NCBI RefSeq assembly: GCF_030052815.1
Contig: NC_079510.1
Location: 34,053,823-34,117,822, forward strand
Source of the DNA: Hevea brasiliensis
Lineage: Eukaryota > Streptophyta > Magnoliopsida > Malpighiales > Euphorbiaceae
Direction of reading: 5' to 3'
DNA length: 64,000 bases
Each line of letters starts with the position of its first letter. Positions within the stretch are counted from its first letter, which is position 1. Positions 24,422 to 37,659 of this stretch are shown here, piece by piece. Under the pieces are notes generated by a model. That model saw only the letters and a program-made list of their open reading frames with translations. It made no database searches and had not been told where the DNA came from. Made by a program: the position numbers and the translations under genes.

Positions 24422-26080
24422 GTATACAAAGCAAGGATACCATGTTAAGATGCTAATTTCAGGACCATTGCATCTGCCATTATCTGAATACCCTTCTGAT
24501 CTCCCTCTTGCATATTGGTTGTGCTTGTGAAATGTGTGTATAATGAATTCATAGAAGTAAAATGTGTATAATGAATCTACTGTAAAGAAGATGAGACAAT
24601 TGTTGTATCATTAATATACTGCAACTATTATTCCCTAATCATATAGTCTGCTGAAAATAAGCAGAAAGAAATTGTCTGTACTCACCCGTGTATATGCAAT
24701 TGATAAATAGTAAAAAGCTGTGGCATGAAATATTGATGCATGCAATTATCTTTTGTTATGTATGCAAGGATATTTGATGTTTCTTGGTGCATTTAGCAAG
24801 CTCCACAGCAAACAAGGTTGTTCTAGTCCAATATTGGAGCAAATCTGAAATTTATTCATGTTGTGTTGATCATCTTCATTTTTCCTTCCTACAGCCAAGA
24901 GGGGAAGTAAGACTTCAGAACCATCTTACCACATAATTCCTTACTTTCCAAGCATAATTTATTAAGACTCTGTTTGTTTCATCGAAAATATTTTACTGAT
25001 AAATATTTTCAGCACTTTTTAGCATTTCAAAACTCAAGAAAATGGGTTAACGGAAAAATATTAAACAAGGAAGATGATTTCTTTTTTTTTTTTTTAAAAA
25101 GTCATTTTTCAATTTTATAAACTTTAATAATCACACTTATATATATATATATATATATATATGTCATAAAATTCATCTTGGGATAAGTAAAATGGATATA
25201 AACAAAAATACAGGTACATATGCAAAAGTTGAAGCTTTGAAGAATATCAAATTTGAGAATAACTGTTATGAATGGCAATATTTGACTTTTTAAAATTTAT
25301 TATGAATTAAATCAGATGTTTTTAAGTTTAATATTATTTTTAAAAATTTTACTAGATATTATATATGAAAATTTTCTTTTTATTATGAAAAAAAGTAATA
25401 TATATAATTGCTCATTTATATAAAAAAAAATATTTGGTACTTATTTTAATTGATTCTATATAGTTTTCGTTGATGATGTTTTTATCATTATAATGAGTCA
25501 TGAAAAAAATAAAAATAAAAATGAAAATAAAAGCTATCATATCATATGGACTATATCTTATTATCATCCATTTAATATTTTTATTAGAAAAAAATATATA
25601 AAATATATTAATTATTTTAATAAAATTAATTATTTAATTCTTTGTTATAAAATAAAATATATTAATTAGTTCATATATTTTAATTTCTTTGACTCTTTAA
25701 TTCCTTTAGTTGTTTTAGATATTAATTTAAATTTTATTTTGAAAAATATAATTATATAATTTTTATGTTTTTTAAATCTTAAATTATTTATATCTGTTAA
25801 GATAATTTTTCTCATTTAAATATATTAGCTAATGAAAATTTTAATTTGATGAAAATTAAATAAATTAAAAATATAAGAATTTATTACTATAATTTTTTAA
25901 AATATAAAGTAAATAGTTAATTTTATTAAAATATAAAAATTAAATAGTTATTTTTTTGAAGAGTAAAACTCCATCTCGCACGAGTCACACGTGTGTCACA
26001 ACGCATAGTTTGTTAAGGCCTGAGAAGCGGCTAACGTCTGCGTCTCTCTGTTTTCTCTTCTCTGCTCCACATGAAATAGA
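24422..26080. other. AT-rich intergenic region and CFM2 upstream region
   Basis: No exon is recognised. An AT microsatellite lies at about 25139-25161, and 25560-25950 is very AT-rich. A TGTTTGTTTCATCGAAAATATTTT sequence at 24970 resembles a transposon end but I found no partner. The CFM2 5' untranslated region probably begins shortly before 26081. I see no clear TATA box. Confidence 0.5.
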
Positions 26081-29000
26081 ATGCTGCTTTCTCTTCATCA
26101 TCTTCATCCCTCACCCTGTCCTAAAACCCTACCAAACCCCTCTTATTCTCTCATTCCAATCCCCAAATCCCTAGTCGTCCAAAACCCTAGATACACTTTC
26201 GGTTCATTTGTCCGCTGCTCTGCTTCCGACTCCCAAACCCTCCCTCACTCTGCCATCCAGCGAATCGCTGATAAGCTTCGCTCTCTTGGCTTCACTGAAC
26301 ATAACCCTAAACCGAAAATCATTAACCCCGAGCTCGAAACTGATACCAAACCCGTTGGAGAAATCTTTATTCCCCTTCCCAATCAGTTACCTAAGTACCG
26401 GGTCGGCCACACGCTTGACCCGAGTTGGAGCACGCCGGAGAACCCTGTGCCGAGACCCGGATCGGGAAATGCGATAGTCAGGTACCATGAGCTGAGAGAG
26501 AAGGTGAAGAAAGAGAGAGAAGCGAGGAAGAGAGAGCCTAAGCCTCCGACATTAGCGGAACTGAATTTGCCGGAGGAGGAGCTAAGGAGGCTGAAGAGAA
26601 TTGGGATTGCGGAAAAGAGGAAGTTGAAGGTAGGAAAAGCGGGGATTACTGAAGGGATTGTTAATGGGATTCACGAGAGGTGGAGGAGGGCAGAAGTGGT
26701 TAAGATTTTTTGTGAGGATTTGTGCCGGATGAACATGAAGAGGACTCATGATTTATTGGAGGTTAGAATAATTAACTTTAGTAGATTTTGAATTATTATT
26801 CCTTAGTTACCTGATAAACTATATGTAGAAGTTCATTTCTTTCACTCTGTGCCAATGCCAAATTTGTATCCACCGGAGTTCTTTATCTTTTCGATGAACT
26901 TTTTTATCCTTGTTGCATTTTCCATTTCTCTGCCAACATTGTGGACTATAATTAATCGTTCAAAACCAGTTTAAATTCCTCATGATCTGGTAACTCATGT
27001 GAGGGAATTAATGGAATACTAATTATTAGTTAAGAGTCTCAGGTTTGGCAGACACTTACTACTGAATCTCCAGGTACAGTGATATTATTATATCTTCTGG
27101 TTTTTGCAGAGAAAAACTGGAGGTCTGGTTGTTTGGCGATCTGGGAGTAAAATAGTATTGTATAGGGGCGTCAATTATAAGTATCCCTACTTCTTATCAG
27201 ATAATATTACAACAAATGAAACTTCTATCGATGCTGTACATGGTACACATGTGGATCATGAGGGTGATAAAATGGGGAGCTTCTCATCTGCAGATGGCAT
27301 AAACATAAAGTCTTCTGGACCAATCCCAACCAATAACATTGTTCGACCAGCCTTAGTACAAGGTGTTGGTTCCCCAAATAGAGTAAGATTTCAATTGCCA
27401 GGTGAGGCACAACTTGCAGAAGAATCTGACCGCCTGCTAGATGGACTAGGCCCGCGATTTACCGACTGGTGGGGATGTGATCCACTCCCAGTTGATGCTG
27501 ATCTTCTTCCTGCTGTTGTTCCTCGATATCGGAAACCGTTCCGCCTTCTTCCATATGGTGTCTGGCCCAAACTGACAAATGATGAAATGACTACATTAAA
27601 GAGGCTGGGACGACCCTTACCTTGCCATTTTGCGTTAGGTGAGACTGACTTCTGATTCCACATTTTGTAATCTTCAGAACTAATGTTCAATAACTTACTT
27701 CATTTCATATACTTCATTTCATATTCCTTTCATATCAGGTAGAAATAGGAAACTCCAAGGATTGGCTTCTTCGATTGTCAAGCTTTGGGAAAAATGTGAG
27801 ATTGCTAAAATTGCAGTTAAGAGAGGAGTGCAGAACACTAACAGTGAGATGATGGCTGAAGAGTTAAAGGTTAGTACTGTTTGGAAAATTTATTCTTTTG
27901 TTTTCTGTTGGTATCAATTCTTGTTCTCAAAAGTATGGTGCTTTATGATGCATTGTTCTAGATATGCTTTCAAGCTTAGGGGTGCTTAGATTTTTCCAGT
28001 ATTTGGAAGAAGAATCATTGTATTTCCAGTCTTTCTTACATTGATTGAAGTGCTTAGAATCCTGCTTTATATAAGTGGATCTGCTGGAGCGCTTTATTTT
28101 GCAACTTGGTTATTACAGTAACCTATAGTAGAATTTATATTGTAAATATCTTGCTGCCATTACTCATGTAATAGTACCACCATTTGCACCATCTGTAAGT
28201 TCCCAGCATCATCAAGTTTGTAGAATTTTAGTATTAAAATTTGTTCTTCATTTTATATAGCGTCTTTCGGTAAATGTTGATGCTCCTTTTGTTAGAGAAC
28301 CTTGATAATAAAAATAAAAAAAATCTAGGACTCATTCTTCTACTTTATCAACTTTATTTTATTATTATTATTAATTTTTTTTTAGTTTTGGTAGTTTAGA
28401 GGTACAACTGTACAAGTTCTTGCCGAGTACTTTCAATAACAATTATATATTGCTCATAAGGACCATTAGCATACCAGACATGGTGTATTTCTAAAATGAC
28501 CAAGTTTTTTTAACTAAAAAATGACCTAGTTGAATCCTATCATATAGTAGCCATGAAAAAATAATAAATTAAAATGAATATATTAATTTGTTGTTTTAGT
28601 TTACTTCACCAGACATTGAATTGTAAAAAATGAATAATTTAATAATATTATCAGTATCCATTAAACTTTAAATGCTGTCACAGTGGCTGACCGGAGGAAC
28701 TCTGCTTTCACGGGACAGAGAATTTATTGTGTTGTATAGGGGAAAGGATTTCCTTCCATCTGCAGTTTCTTCTACAATAAAAGAGCGAAGAAAACATGGG
28801 ATTCATGGGTATAAACAGAGAAGAGATCATAGCATAGCAGGTGAAAATGCAGAGGCTGAGGACATTAAAGATGGGACTATAAATTCTGGCTCTAGAGGTG
28901 AATTTCATAGTGCAAATGGCCAAAGTTCGGATCTCTCTAAAGAGAGGAAGCTAAGGTCCAATGAGGCAGCTATTAAAAGGACTAGCATCAGATTGTCTAT

Positions 29001-32000
29001 GGTATGATTTTGCGAAGATGCTATAGTGACCCTTTTGAAACTCTTATTGATATATATATTTATTTTCTCTCAAAGAACTCTTATTGATATTACTCATGGT
29101 ATGCTGTGGCAGGCACTAGAAAAGAAAGCCAAAGCAGAGAAACTTCTAGTGGAGCTGGGGAATTCAAAGATGCCTCAACAACAAGAAATAGACAAAGAGG
29201 GTATAACTGAAGAAGAAAGATATATGCTAAGGAAGGTTGGCTTGAAAATGAAGCCTTTCCTATTATTGGGTGAGTTGTTCCACATGTTGCAAATATTTTG
29301 ATCCCAAAGAAACTGCTCCACAAGTTTTTGTTTCTTTTATCAGGAGTAAAAGTCATTTGAAGAACCATCAAAATGAAGGCATCTCACCATGAACATTCTA
29401 TTTCCATGTCAGGTAGACGGGGAGTTTTTGATGGAACAGTTGAAAACATGCATCTTCATTGGAAGTATAGGGAACTTGTGAAGATAATATGTAAAGAAAA
29501 AAGTTTTGAAGCTGTTCATGAAGTGGCACAGATCTTAGAGGCTGAAAGTGGTGGAATATTGGTTGCAGTTGAACGAGTCAGCAAGGGTTATGCTATCGTT
29601 GTATATCGCGGAAAGAATTACCGGCGACCTCCTCGTTTGAGGCCTACAACTCTCCTTAATAAGAGAGAAGCAATGAAGTGCTCTTTAGAGGCACAGCGTT
29701 GCGAGGTAAATTGGCTTGTGCAACTGCAGTGCATATCTGTGGGTACAGTGCACACATGCATTTCTAGCACAGTTTATGGGTTTCAACCTATTATTGATAA
29801 GTATGGTTGTCCAATTGGGGTTCATTTTTTTGCTTTGAAAGTTTATAGTTGAAAACTTTCATATCTAGAGACCAGTTCCTGAGCCTGTGACCAAGATCAC
29901 AACATTAGGCTTATATCTCTTTAATTTCTTAAATTGTTTTATTTGACTTTTCTTCTTTTCACTAGCATGACATGTTACTGTCTTTTTATATTGGATCAAT
30001 GTAATAACTCCTTTCTTTTTTCTTTCTTTCTTTCTTTTTTATTTTTGCTTTTTTTTTTTTTTTAACTTCTCAACATTTGATTGTTCACAATTTCGTACAT
30101 GCCTGATTTTGTTGCTTTGTTTTCTTCCCTTGATACAGTCCTTGAAACTTCATGTTTTGAAGCTTACCAGAAACATAAATGACTTGAAACTTAAGTTGGT
30201 GAGCTACCTCATGACTTTGTAACTGGAAACTTCTTCCTGATTTTTTCTTTATCTAATTGTTTATGACTTTGCAAGATGAAATTGATATACACTGTTTGAA
30301 CCAGGCTAAAGACAAGGAGGCACACAAAATGCAGTCATTTGATGAAGTGAGATTTCAGGAGGTTTACTATCTCTCTATCATAGTATATGATGGACACTAG
30401 ACACTTGAGCTTATATGCTTATATTTTGGTCCTATAATTTGACTACGGGTTTATTTAAAATCATCTGTAGAAGTGTATATTTTGGCCCTATAAGGCTACA
30501 TGTTTAATATAAAAGTAATTTCGGAGCTTATTTCTTTGATTTTTGTATTTAGACCATCTGCCTTTATTTTCCAGTTTCATATAAACTTTTTTCAGAAAGG
30601 AGCTCTACCCATTTATCTAAAATCATGATATAGTGCCAAGCAATCTGTTAAACTATTGTACTTTGTATCAATAAATAGTTATTTCAAATCTTGAGAATTG
30701 ATATTTGTATATTTAGTTAAATATATATCAAATTATGAATTCAGGTTTTTTTTCGTTTATTTATTTTAAATTCACTGTAGAGCCAATGCTACCATACAAT
30801 TCAATGAAGTTTTATACTAGCTACTAAGACATAACGTAATTTAGAACACTGATGACGGAAATCCTAGAGATTTGAGGACTACCTATTTTAGGAAAAAATA
30901 TAGGAAGTAATCTATTTTATTTTAATGTTTTATTTAGTGTATAAGTCCTGGTCAGAGTTGAATTAGGGTTCTTAAAATCCTAATGTAATTGGGATTTCAA
31001 ACTTTATAAAATAGGGCTTAGTTTCTTTATTTAGCCGTAAATAGAACTATTTTTATTGATAGAACTGTTATAATATTAACTATTGATTTGAGCAATAAAA
31101 TTGAGAATTAGTTTCTCTTACCCAAAATCCCTTCAATACCTATTGGTTCTACATCACACACATATATACATATACTTTGATTTAATGCCTGTTTCACCTA
31201 TATATATATATATTTTTTGCAACCTAGGGTAAAGAAGATATGCACAGGATGGAGTCAGCTATGTATGTGAACTCAGATTCAGTCGTTCCTTCTCACTTTA
31301 AAGAGAATTTAGAGGTAAGCACTATGCCACCAAGATGCGTGAAAGGAAGAATGTAACTATTAGCCACTCCACTCTTTTGTTTAAAGTTTAATTTGAATAG
31401 AAGTTCGACTTCAACACACATTTTGTACCACTCAAACGTTACATGCATTCCAGACCACATATAGACAAAGGTGCATTAGATTTGTTCATTACCTGCAATT
31501 TTTTTTATCATGTATCTCATAGCTTTTAACCCTTTTTATTTGCTTTAACTTCTATGACTTATAAATTCTGTTTGGCGTGATTACTAAAGACTGCAGATAA
31601 ACTTGAAGCTAATGCTAGTGAGATTAGTAAAAACGAACCTCAGCCTTCATCTGAATCTGTGAGCGAGGACACCCATGAGAGTCTATTAGCTACTATAAAT
31701 GATGGAGCTATTAACTCAACTTCTTCCTCTAATAATATTTTGGTGATTTCTAGGACCCCTTCTATGTTCGTTTAAATTGCATTCTTTTTATCCTTCTGAC
31801 CTTATATTTCTATGGGGAATTGGGGATATCAGTCAGAGGAAAGGGGCTTTTTTCCCCTTGTCAATGCTGAGCATTATGTGCCTGAAAATGAGGTAATGGG
31901 ATCAACAGAAGAATCAACTACAAGTGAATTGGAAGAATCAGTTTCAATTTCTATGGAGAAGGGGGGGGACATGCCTTCCAAGGGTGTTCGTCTTTCTAAT

Positions 32001-35000
32001 AGAGATAGGCTTATGCTACGAAAGCAAGCACTCAAAATGAAGAAGCGCCCAGTGCTTGCAGTAGGTATTTTTACATTCTCTTTTGGTGGTTTGTATGTCT
32101 TTCTTATTTATTAATGTTGTTTCTGTGGTAGCCATTTTTGGACTTAACAGGTGATAGGTGATAATTGCACTCTTTTGCACTAGGACCACTTAGTTCCTTG
32201 AGATATTTTACTGCATGTATGAAATTTGTATGTATATCTCCTGTTATGTTGCCTAAGGCTTTTTTTAGCTAGATGTAATTCTATTGATATATTTTTTTTC
32301 AATTTCTAAAACAGAAAAAGAATTATTAATGATCATGAACCTCATCATTTTTCTACTATTAGGATTTATTGCCTGACTTACCCACCTTATGCTAGGGATA
32401 CTAGACAGTCCTTTAAAGAACAATAAGTTTACTTGTAGTGGTTATATTTGTGGCAGACCAAATTTTGTTTTATTAGTTAGATTGAGATTATTGTAGTGGA
32501 TTATGAAATGTGGACTGGAGGGAGATGAAGAAGGTGGTTTGCTACATTTGTAAAGAACTATGTTTTGACTTGGTGAATAAGAGGAATTCATTAAAGAATA
32601 CTGAGTTTGATAATATTAGAGTTGAGAGGACTTCTTTGCTTGACAAGTCTTTTTGATGGGTAGGAAATTACTTTGGTTCTCAAGGGTTAAAATGGTGACA
32701 AAGTTTCAAGATTAAATAATTTTACTTTGTCCTTTTTACAATCAAATTGGAAGGTGGTTAATGGCTATAATTTGGTTTCCATTTGTTTCTTCAAAGTGAG
32801 GACATTGTTGCTAGGTTGAAAGATATCAGTTATTGATCGTATGGGGAGTAATTATAAGTTGACATTGAAGGTTTATTAAGGTGAAGAAGTTGGTAGCTTG
32901 GTAAAGTTATGGGGCCTTTCTCAAAAGAGGGTCGCAAAACTCGTCAAAAGAAGTTGCTAGAACAGTGGGGATGATAAAGGAGTCTATCAGTGATCTTAAA
33001 CTTGGATGTTAAAAAGGCCTATGATTTTGAGTTGTTGGAGAAAATGGAGAAGTTGAAGTTAAAGAAGACGTGAAGAAGATGAAGATGGGGAGAGCCCAAA
33101 TGGTATATGGAAGTGTCTTGGGAGTTTTGAGCAGCTTGGCTAACCAAGCTATTCAATAGCATAGTAAAATCTGGAAAGATGCCAAATGAGTTGAGGAATA
33201 ACATTTTGTTCTTATCTTTAAGAACAAAGGAGATATACGAAGTTATACAAGCTACCATGGCATTAAACTAATGAGTTACATGATGAAGTTATGGGAAAGA
33301 GTGATTAAACGTAGATTTAGGTTACTACTAAGGTATTCGAGAATTAGTTTGGCTTATGCCTGATAGATTTACAACAGAGTCTATCTTTCTATTGAAAAGA
33401 TTAATGGAAATTTATAAAGAGAGGAAGAAAGATCGTCACATGATATTCAATGATCTAGAAAAAGCACGTGACAGAACACTAAGGGAAGTTCTTTGGTGGG
33501 TGTTGGAGAAGGAAGGAGTTTGTCACATACAATAGAAGAAGTATAGGAAGAAGGTCAGCCCATGGATCTAGCCATGGACGTAACCCTCAAGAACTACAGG
33601 TTTGAAGCAAAGCCCACTCACACCTTGCTATGACACCAAATGTCAGGGTTAGGAACCGTAACAGAGCAGTTACAGGCAGAAATAGAGAAGAAGAGAAATT
33701 AGGGAGAAAAAGAATTAGGAGAGAGAATTTAGAGATAGAAAGAGAAAGAAAGTGAGAATCAAGATATTGTTTCTTGAAACAAATGGTTTATCCTTGTTCT
33801 GTGACGATAAGGCTGCTATTTGTATTGTCCACAATACAATCTGCAATTAGTATTGTTCACAATCCAATTCAGCATAATCGGATCAAACAAGAGATTGATA
33901 GGCACTTTATAAAGGAGAAGATAGCGGATGGTTCATTAATTGTTTCTCATATGACTTCAAAAGAACAGTTGAGTGATGTATTTACTAAGGGTCTAAGCAG
34001 TGAAGTATTTCACGCTTTTAGTTTGCAAGTTGGGCATTTGTAATATCTATGGACCAACTTGAGGGGGAGTGTTGGAATCCCATAATTAGGAATTAATTTA
34101 GTTGCTGTATATAGCTAATCTAATTCCCTGTAATTATTCCTGTAATTATGTATCCGTTTGTGTTTAGCTTTCTAATCAAGGACTCGTAAATGTATATAGA
34201 GCCATGTACAAAACCTTTTTTCATCAAGTAATATACTGAAAAAATTCTCTCCAAAACTCTGTTTTCATCAACTGTTTTGACTTTATGTGGAGGGGAATGA
34301 GTAGAACAGTAGAAGGGCTTTGGAGTAGGTAGAACCTTGTGGACATACAAGCTGCCTTGAACCTTTTTGAAATTGTCTTGCAAATGCTTTTCCTTTAAGT
34401 ATACAGGTTGATACCAACACATCGTAATAGCCTATTTTCTGCTTTTCAGTACTATCCTACTTTTAGCTTGAAAAAATATATGCTCCCAATTCACACCCTC
34501 ACTGCTAATTCCGCTCTTTCTACTAATCTTTCTCTCTCTCTCTTTTTCTTTTCCTTTTTTCTGTGCAATTAAATGATATCATGGGAACTCTTATTAAGCT
34601 CTCTGCTTCTACCACTATTTACCAGGGAGGAGCAACATTGTCACTGGTGTTGCAAAAGCAATAAAAACTCACTTTAAAAAGTATCCTCTTGCTATAGTTA
34701 ATGTTAAAGGCAGAGCCAAAGGGACTTCAGTCCAAGAAGTGGTTTTTCAGCTGGAGGTCTGCACATTATGATTCCTTTTTTTTGTTGTTTGTATTGAACT
34801 TGAACAAACTGGATCAAGTCTTCTGCCTTCAATTTTACAGCAAGCAACAGGTGGAGTTTTAGTCTCCCAGGAGCCTAGCAAAGTCATACTCTACCGGGGA
34901 TGGGGAGCATTTGATGAACCAGGTCACAAGGGTTTTAAGAACGCCCGAAATGTGGGGATTACATCAGTGGGTAGAGAAGGCCGGTCTCAGCGTACTGTGC

Positions 35001-35083
35001 CTCCGGAACTAGTGGCGGCAATCAGACTTGAATGTGGACTGCAGTGTGACCAAGAACAAAACAAACTCCCAGCTGAAATTTGA
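26081..35083 (+). CDS. CFM2: CRM-domain group II intron splicing factor CFM2, chloroplastic
   Basis: Thirteen exons: 26081-26761, 27110-27638, 27739-27869, 28684-29001, 29113-29269, 29413-29705, 30139-30198, 30305-30361, 31228-31314, 31590-31742, 31833-32064, 34626-34756, 34841-35083. They total 3072 nt, about 1023 residues, close to Arabidopsis CFM2. The N-terminus is Ser/Pro-rich like a plastid transit peptide, followed by [14 protein letters not shown], typical of CFM2. Four CRM RNA-binding domains lie at about 163-258 ([18 protein letters not shown]), 373-472, 582-676 ([14 protein letters not shown]) and 878-970 ([24 protein letters not shown]). Linkers are acidic and poorly conserved. 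The family promotes splicing of several chloroplast group II introns with other CRM proteins. All junctions are GT-AG and keep one frame. The exon 10 acceptor (AAAG|ACTG) has a weak pyrimidine tract and is the least certain junction. I see no stop or frameshift. Confidence 0.93.
32960..33540 (+). mobile_element. LINE (non-LTR) reverse transcriptase fragment
   Basis: Frames broken by shifts still show landmarks of plant L1-type reverse transcriptase: a [12 protein letters not shown] run near 33012, [10 protein letters not shown] at about 33175, [10 protein letters not shown] followed by [19 protein letters not shown] at about 33220-33310, and MIFNDLEKA near 33440. Both ends of the LINE are missing. 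Confidence 0.75.
33645..33773 (-). mobile_element. Possible LTR edge of another retrotransposon
   Basis: The word GCTATGACACCAAATGTCAGGG reads on the minus strand as an LTR end followed by TTTGGTGTCATAGC, similar to the TGGTATCAGAGC initiator-Met primer site of copia elements. The following purine-rich sequence has no coding sense. Weak evidence, based on this one junction. Confidence 0.3.
33774..34270 (+). mobile_element. Ty1-copia 3' end: RNase H tail, purine tract and 3' LTR
   Basis: About 90 residues show the C-terminal RNase H pattern of copia pol ([30 protein letters not shown]). About 20 bases later the purine tract CTTGAGGGGGAG (34058-34069) leads straight into TGTTGGAATCCC at 34070, a typical copia LTR start. 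The LTR probably ends near TTTTCATCA at about 34269. The 5' part of the element is absent. Just upstream, a short direct duplication (ATTGT(C/T)CACAAT) disturbs the frame. Confidence 0.75.
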
Positions 35084-36505
35084 GGTTGTGGCAAAGGTAT
35101 TATTAAAACCATGGTATCATTGATCCTGGAGAATTCACTAAAAGGTCATAGATAAAGTTTTGTTTTTATTATTATTATTTAATTTTTTGTTCTGAACTCA
35201 TTAAACGATTTATTTGTGTATGAGAGGATCTTTATCTCAGGTCTATGATATTGATAATATCCAGCCATGTGGATGAATCACATGTACAACTGGTTGAAGA
35301 TTCTGGCACGCGTTGTCGTGTTCATGGATGACCCATAGGTTCAGTTAATCGGTGCGCCAGTCAAGATAGAGCATGGTCTTATAGAAGTAAGCAAGTGCGG
35401 TTTCCCTTTGCTTCTTCCTCGTCTCAATTAAAAAATGGCTTGTGCATGCAGAAATAGATGCCCAATCAAAAAGCATCTTAGTGTGTTCAATGTGAAAAGC
35501 TAAATTTTGTGTATGCTCCTACAGCCAATATGTGGTGTATATGGCAGCAGCTACTTTTAAAATCAAGCATTCCCTTGTACTAAATATGCAGAAATATCTC
35601 ATCTGACAACCATGTGAAATACCATTGTGATCAGACAACCATTTGGATTGAAAATAGCTAACCTTTCTGACAAAAATATGTAAAAGCTGAGCTGAATGGA
35701 ATTTTGCATTCAGAATCCCTCCCTTTCCTGCGTTCTTGTCTCTTTCATTCCGCTTTAACTTTTGGAGAAAAGTGACATTAAAGAGGTGTTTGGTGCAAAG
35801 TAATTAATTATCATTATAATTTTTAATTTTTATTAATATTTATATTTTTTTTGAGAATTAAATATTAATCTTTAAAAGATTAAATTAATAATTATTCTCT
35901 TTAAATTAAAATTTAAAGTTAAAACTTGTAAGTGCGAAATTTTACCCTTAAAAATAAAGAGGAATAATTCATTCATTCTTAAGATGCCCACTTTATCAAG
36001 GAAAACTATATTGCTATCTTCTTTTTTACATTATTATATTCACTGCAACTTTATTTTTTAGGTTACATCAATTATGTACTCGAGTAAATAATAATCTCTC
36101 CAAAATTGAAAAAAAGAAAAAGAAAAAATGGCATCTTTAATAATTAACCTTTCCTAAATCGGTGTCGTTTTCATTGGCACGTTACCATCATAAACTGGAT
36201 AACTACTGGAGGTCATAGTTGATTAAATGGGTTTCAATTTATTTAATCCTGGAAAAATAGTGAAAATATAATAAAATTGATTTTTAAAAATTAATTTTAA
36301 TTTTAATTAATAATAAATTATTAATATTTATTTAATTTTAATCAATTGATTAAAATTATAATCAATTTCTCAAAATAAAATTATCAAAATTAAAAAAAAA
36401 ATGTTAAAACTTTTTTGTCATTAAGCTTTTTGTGCAAAAGCAAAAAAGACATTAAATAATTCATATCATTAATCATCGCCCCACATGAAATGAAGCACAC
36501 ACATA
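35084..36505. other. CFM2 3' flank and AT-rich intergenic DNA
   Basis: The CFM2 3' untranslated region starts at 35084; GT-AG pairs near 35098 suggest it may be spliced, but I cannot prove it. From about 35780 on the sequence is AT-rich with no gene I can support. Confidence 0.45.
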
Positions 36506-36513
36506 AATATCTA

Positions 36514-36946
36514 CAGATGAGCAGAATTCAATTTTAAATCAGAAAATTGATCGAACCATTGATTTGAAAATTCGATTTTTTCTTTTTACAAATCGGTTTA
36601 ACATTTTTCTATTTAATTTGATTTTTTAAAAAAATCAATAGAATTAAATCAAACTTAATAGTTTATTTTTTAATTAATTATTATTAAATCTCAAATTAGA
36701 ATTAAAAGTAGAAAATATAATTGAAATTGAGTTTGAATCGAGTAAAAGACGCCAAAGATGACATCTAAAATGATAAATGGAATCAAATGAAACCAAACTA
36801 ATTTTCTCACTAATTTTTCAATTTATTCATTTTGGTTTTTTTGATTTTCTTAAAAAATCAATTTGATTCATTTTAATCTGTTATAAATTTTTATTTTTTA
36901 ATTTTTTAGACTGAATTGAATTAAATTGACCGATGTTCACCTTATT
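36514..36946. mobile_element. hAT-type MITE with 8-bp target duplication AATATCTA
   Basis: 433 bp between exact copies of AATATCTA (36506-36513 and 36947-36954). The ends CAGATGAGCA and (complement) AAGGTGAACA are imperfect inverted repeats of the RRGGTGARCA type known for plant hAT elements. The interior is AT-rich and noncoding, with internal AATCGGTTTAA / TTAAATC words that can pair. Confidence 0.78.
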
Positions 36947-37301
36947 AATATCTATTGAGGTGATTATAAAATTGAGAGTTTCTATGATAATTTATTTTTA
37001 ATAAATTAAATTTTATTTGTTAAATAATTTTATTAAATAAATTATTAAAATTTAGTTTAATAACAAATTAAATTAAATTAAAAATAAAGTAAAAGATACT
37101 ATTAATGAAATTCATTTCTAGAAATTGAGGATAAAATATAATAATTCAAGAAAATGTTGCTATTTGTGTTTTATTAGTCACATTACTCTAATAGTGAAAT
37201 TGTGATAGACTCAACTTTACTAATTAAAGACCTTTTTTATTTGAAATTGTGTGCTAGACCTTTAATTTGCCATTTTTCCATCTTCTCATCTATGTTGATG
37301 G

Positions 37302-37303
<2 letters not shown>

Positions 37304-37359
<56 letters not shown>
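37304..37359. repeat. (TA)n microsatellite, about 28 units
   Basis: An uninterrupted alternating TA tract, 40 bp from the copia left LTR. The short frame running through it is an artefact of the repeat. Confidence 0.95.
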
Positions 37360-37362
<3 letters not shown>

Positions 37363-37398
37363 TTGGCTCTAAAAATTCCACAAATATTCATCGGGTCT

Positions 37399-37651
37399 TG
37401 TAGAAACTGAGGAAGAATTGTAAAGTAAACCATAGCTAGAAATGAGAGGAAATGGGAAGAGTCATTTTCTATATTTGTCAAGAATGACGTTTATATACAA
37501 AAAGTAAAAGAAATAACTACACACGCTAAACGTGTTGAGCAGGAAAAAAAAATCTCCCAACAGACTCACAGCTCATTCCGGCTTACACCAAAAACAATTC
37601 TCTATTTACAATTGATTCCCGCAACTACACTACAAAAGTTACATATTTACA
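37399..37651 (-). repeat. 3' LTR of the copia element (left copy)
   Basis: Begins TGTAGAAACTGAGG and ends TATTTACA. Compared with the right copy it lacks about 14 bp at CACGCTAA|ACGTGTTGAGC. Confidence 0.95.
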
Positions 37652-37659
37652 TCCACCCC

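Larger units (their letters stand above)
32065..34625 (+). other. CFM2 intron 11, enlarged by retrotransposon remnants
   Basis: At 2561 bp this is the largest intron of the gene. It begins GTATTT and ends TTTACCAG. It contains a LINE fragment and a copia fragment on the same strand as the gene, plus a possible third LTR piece near 33645. The host exons on both sides are undamaged. Confidence 0.85.

Noticed and set aside
24962..25110. TGTTTGTTTCATCGAAAATATTTT as left end of a MITE
   Set aside because: I found no matching inverted end or target duplication to its right.
30001..30065. T-rich and CTTT runs in CFM2 intron 6
   Set aside because: Ordinary intron low-complexity DNA, no element boundary.
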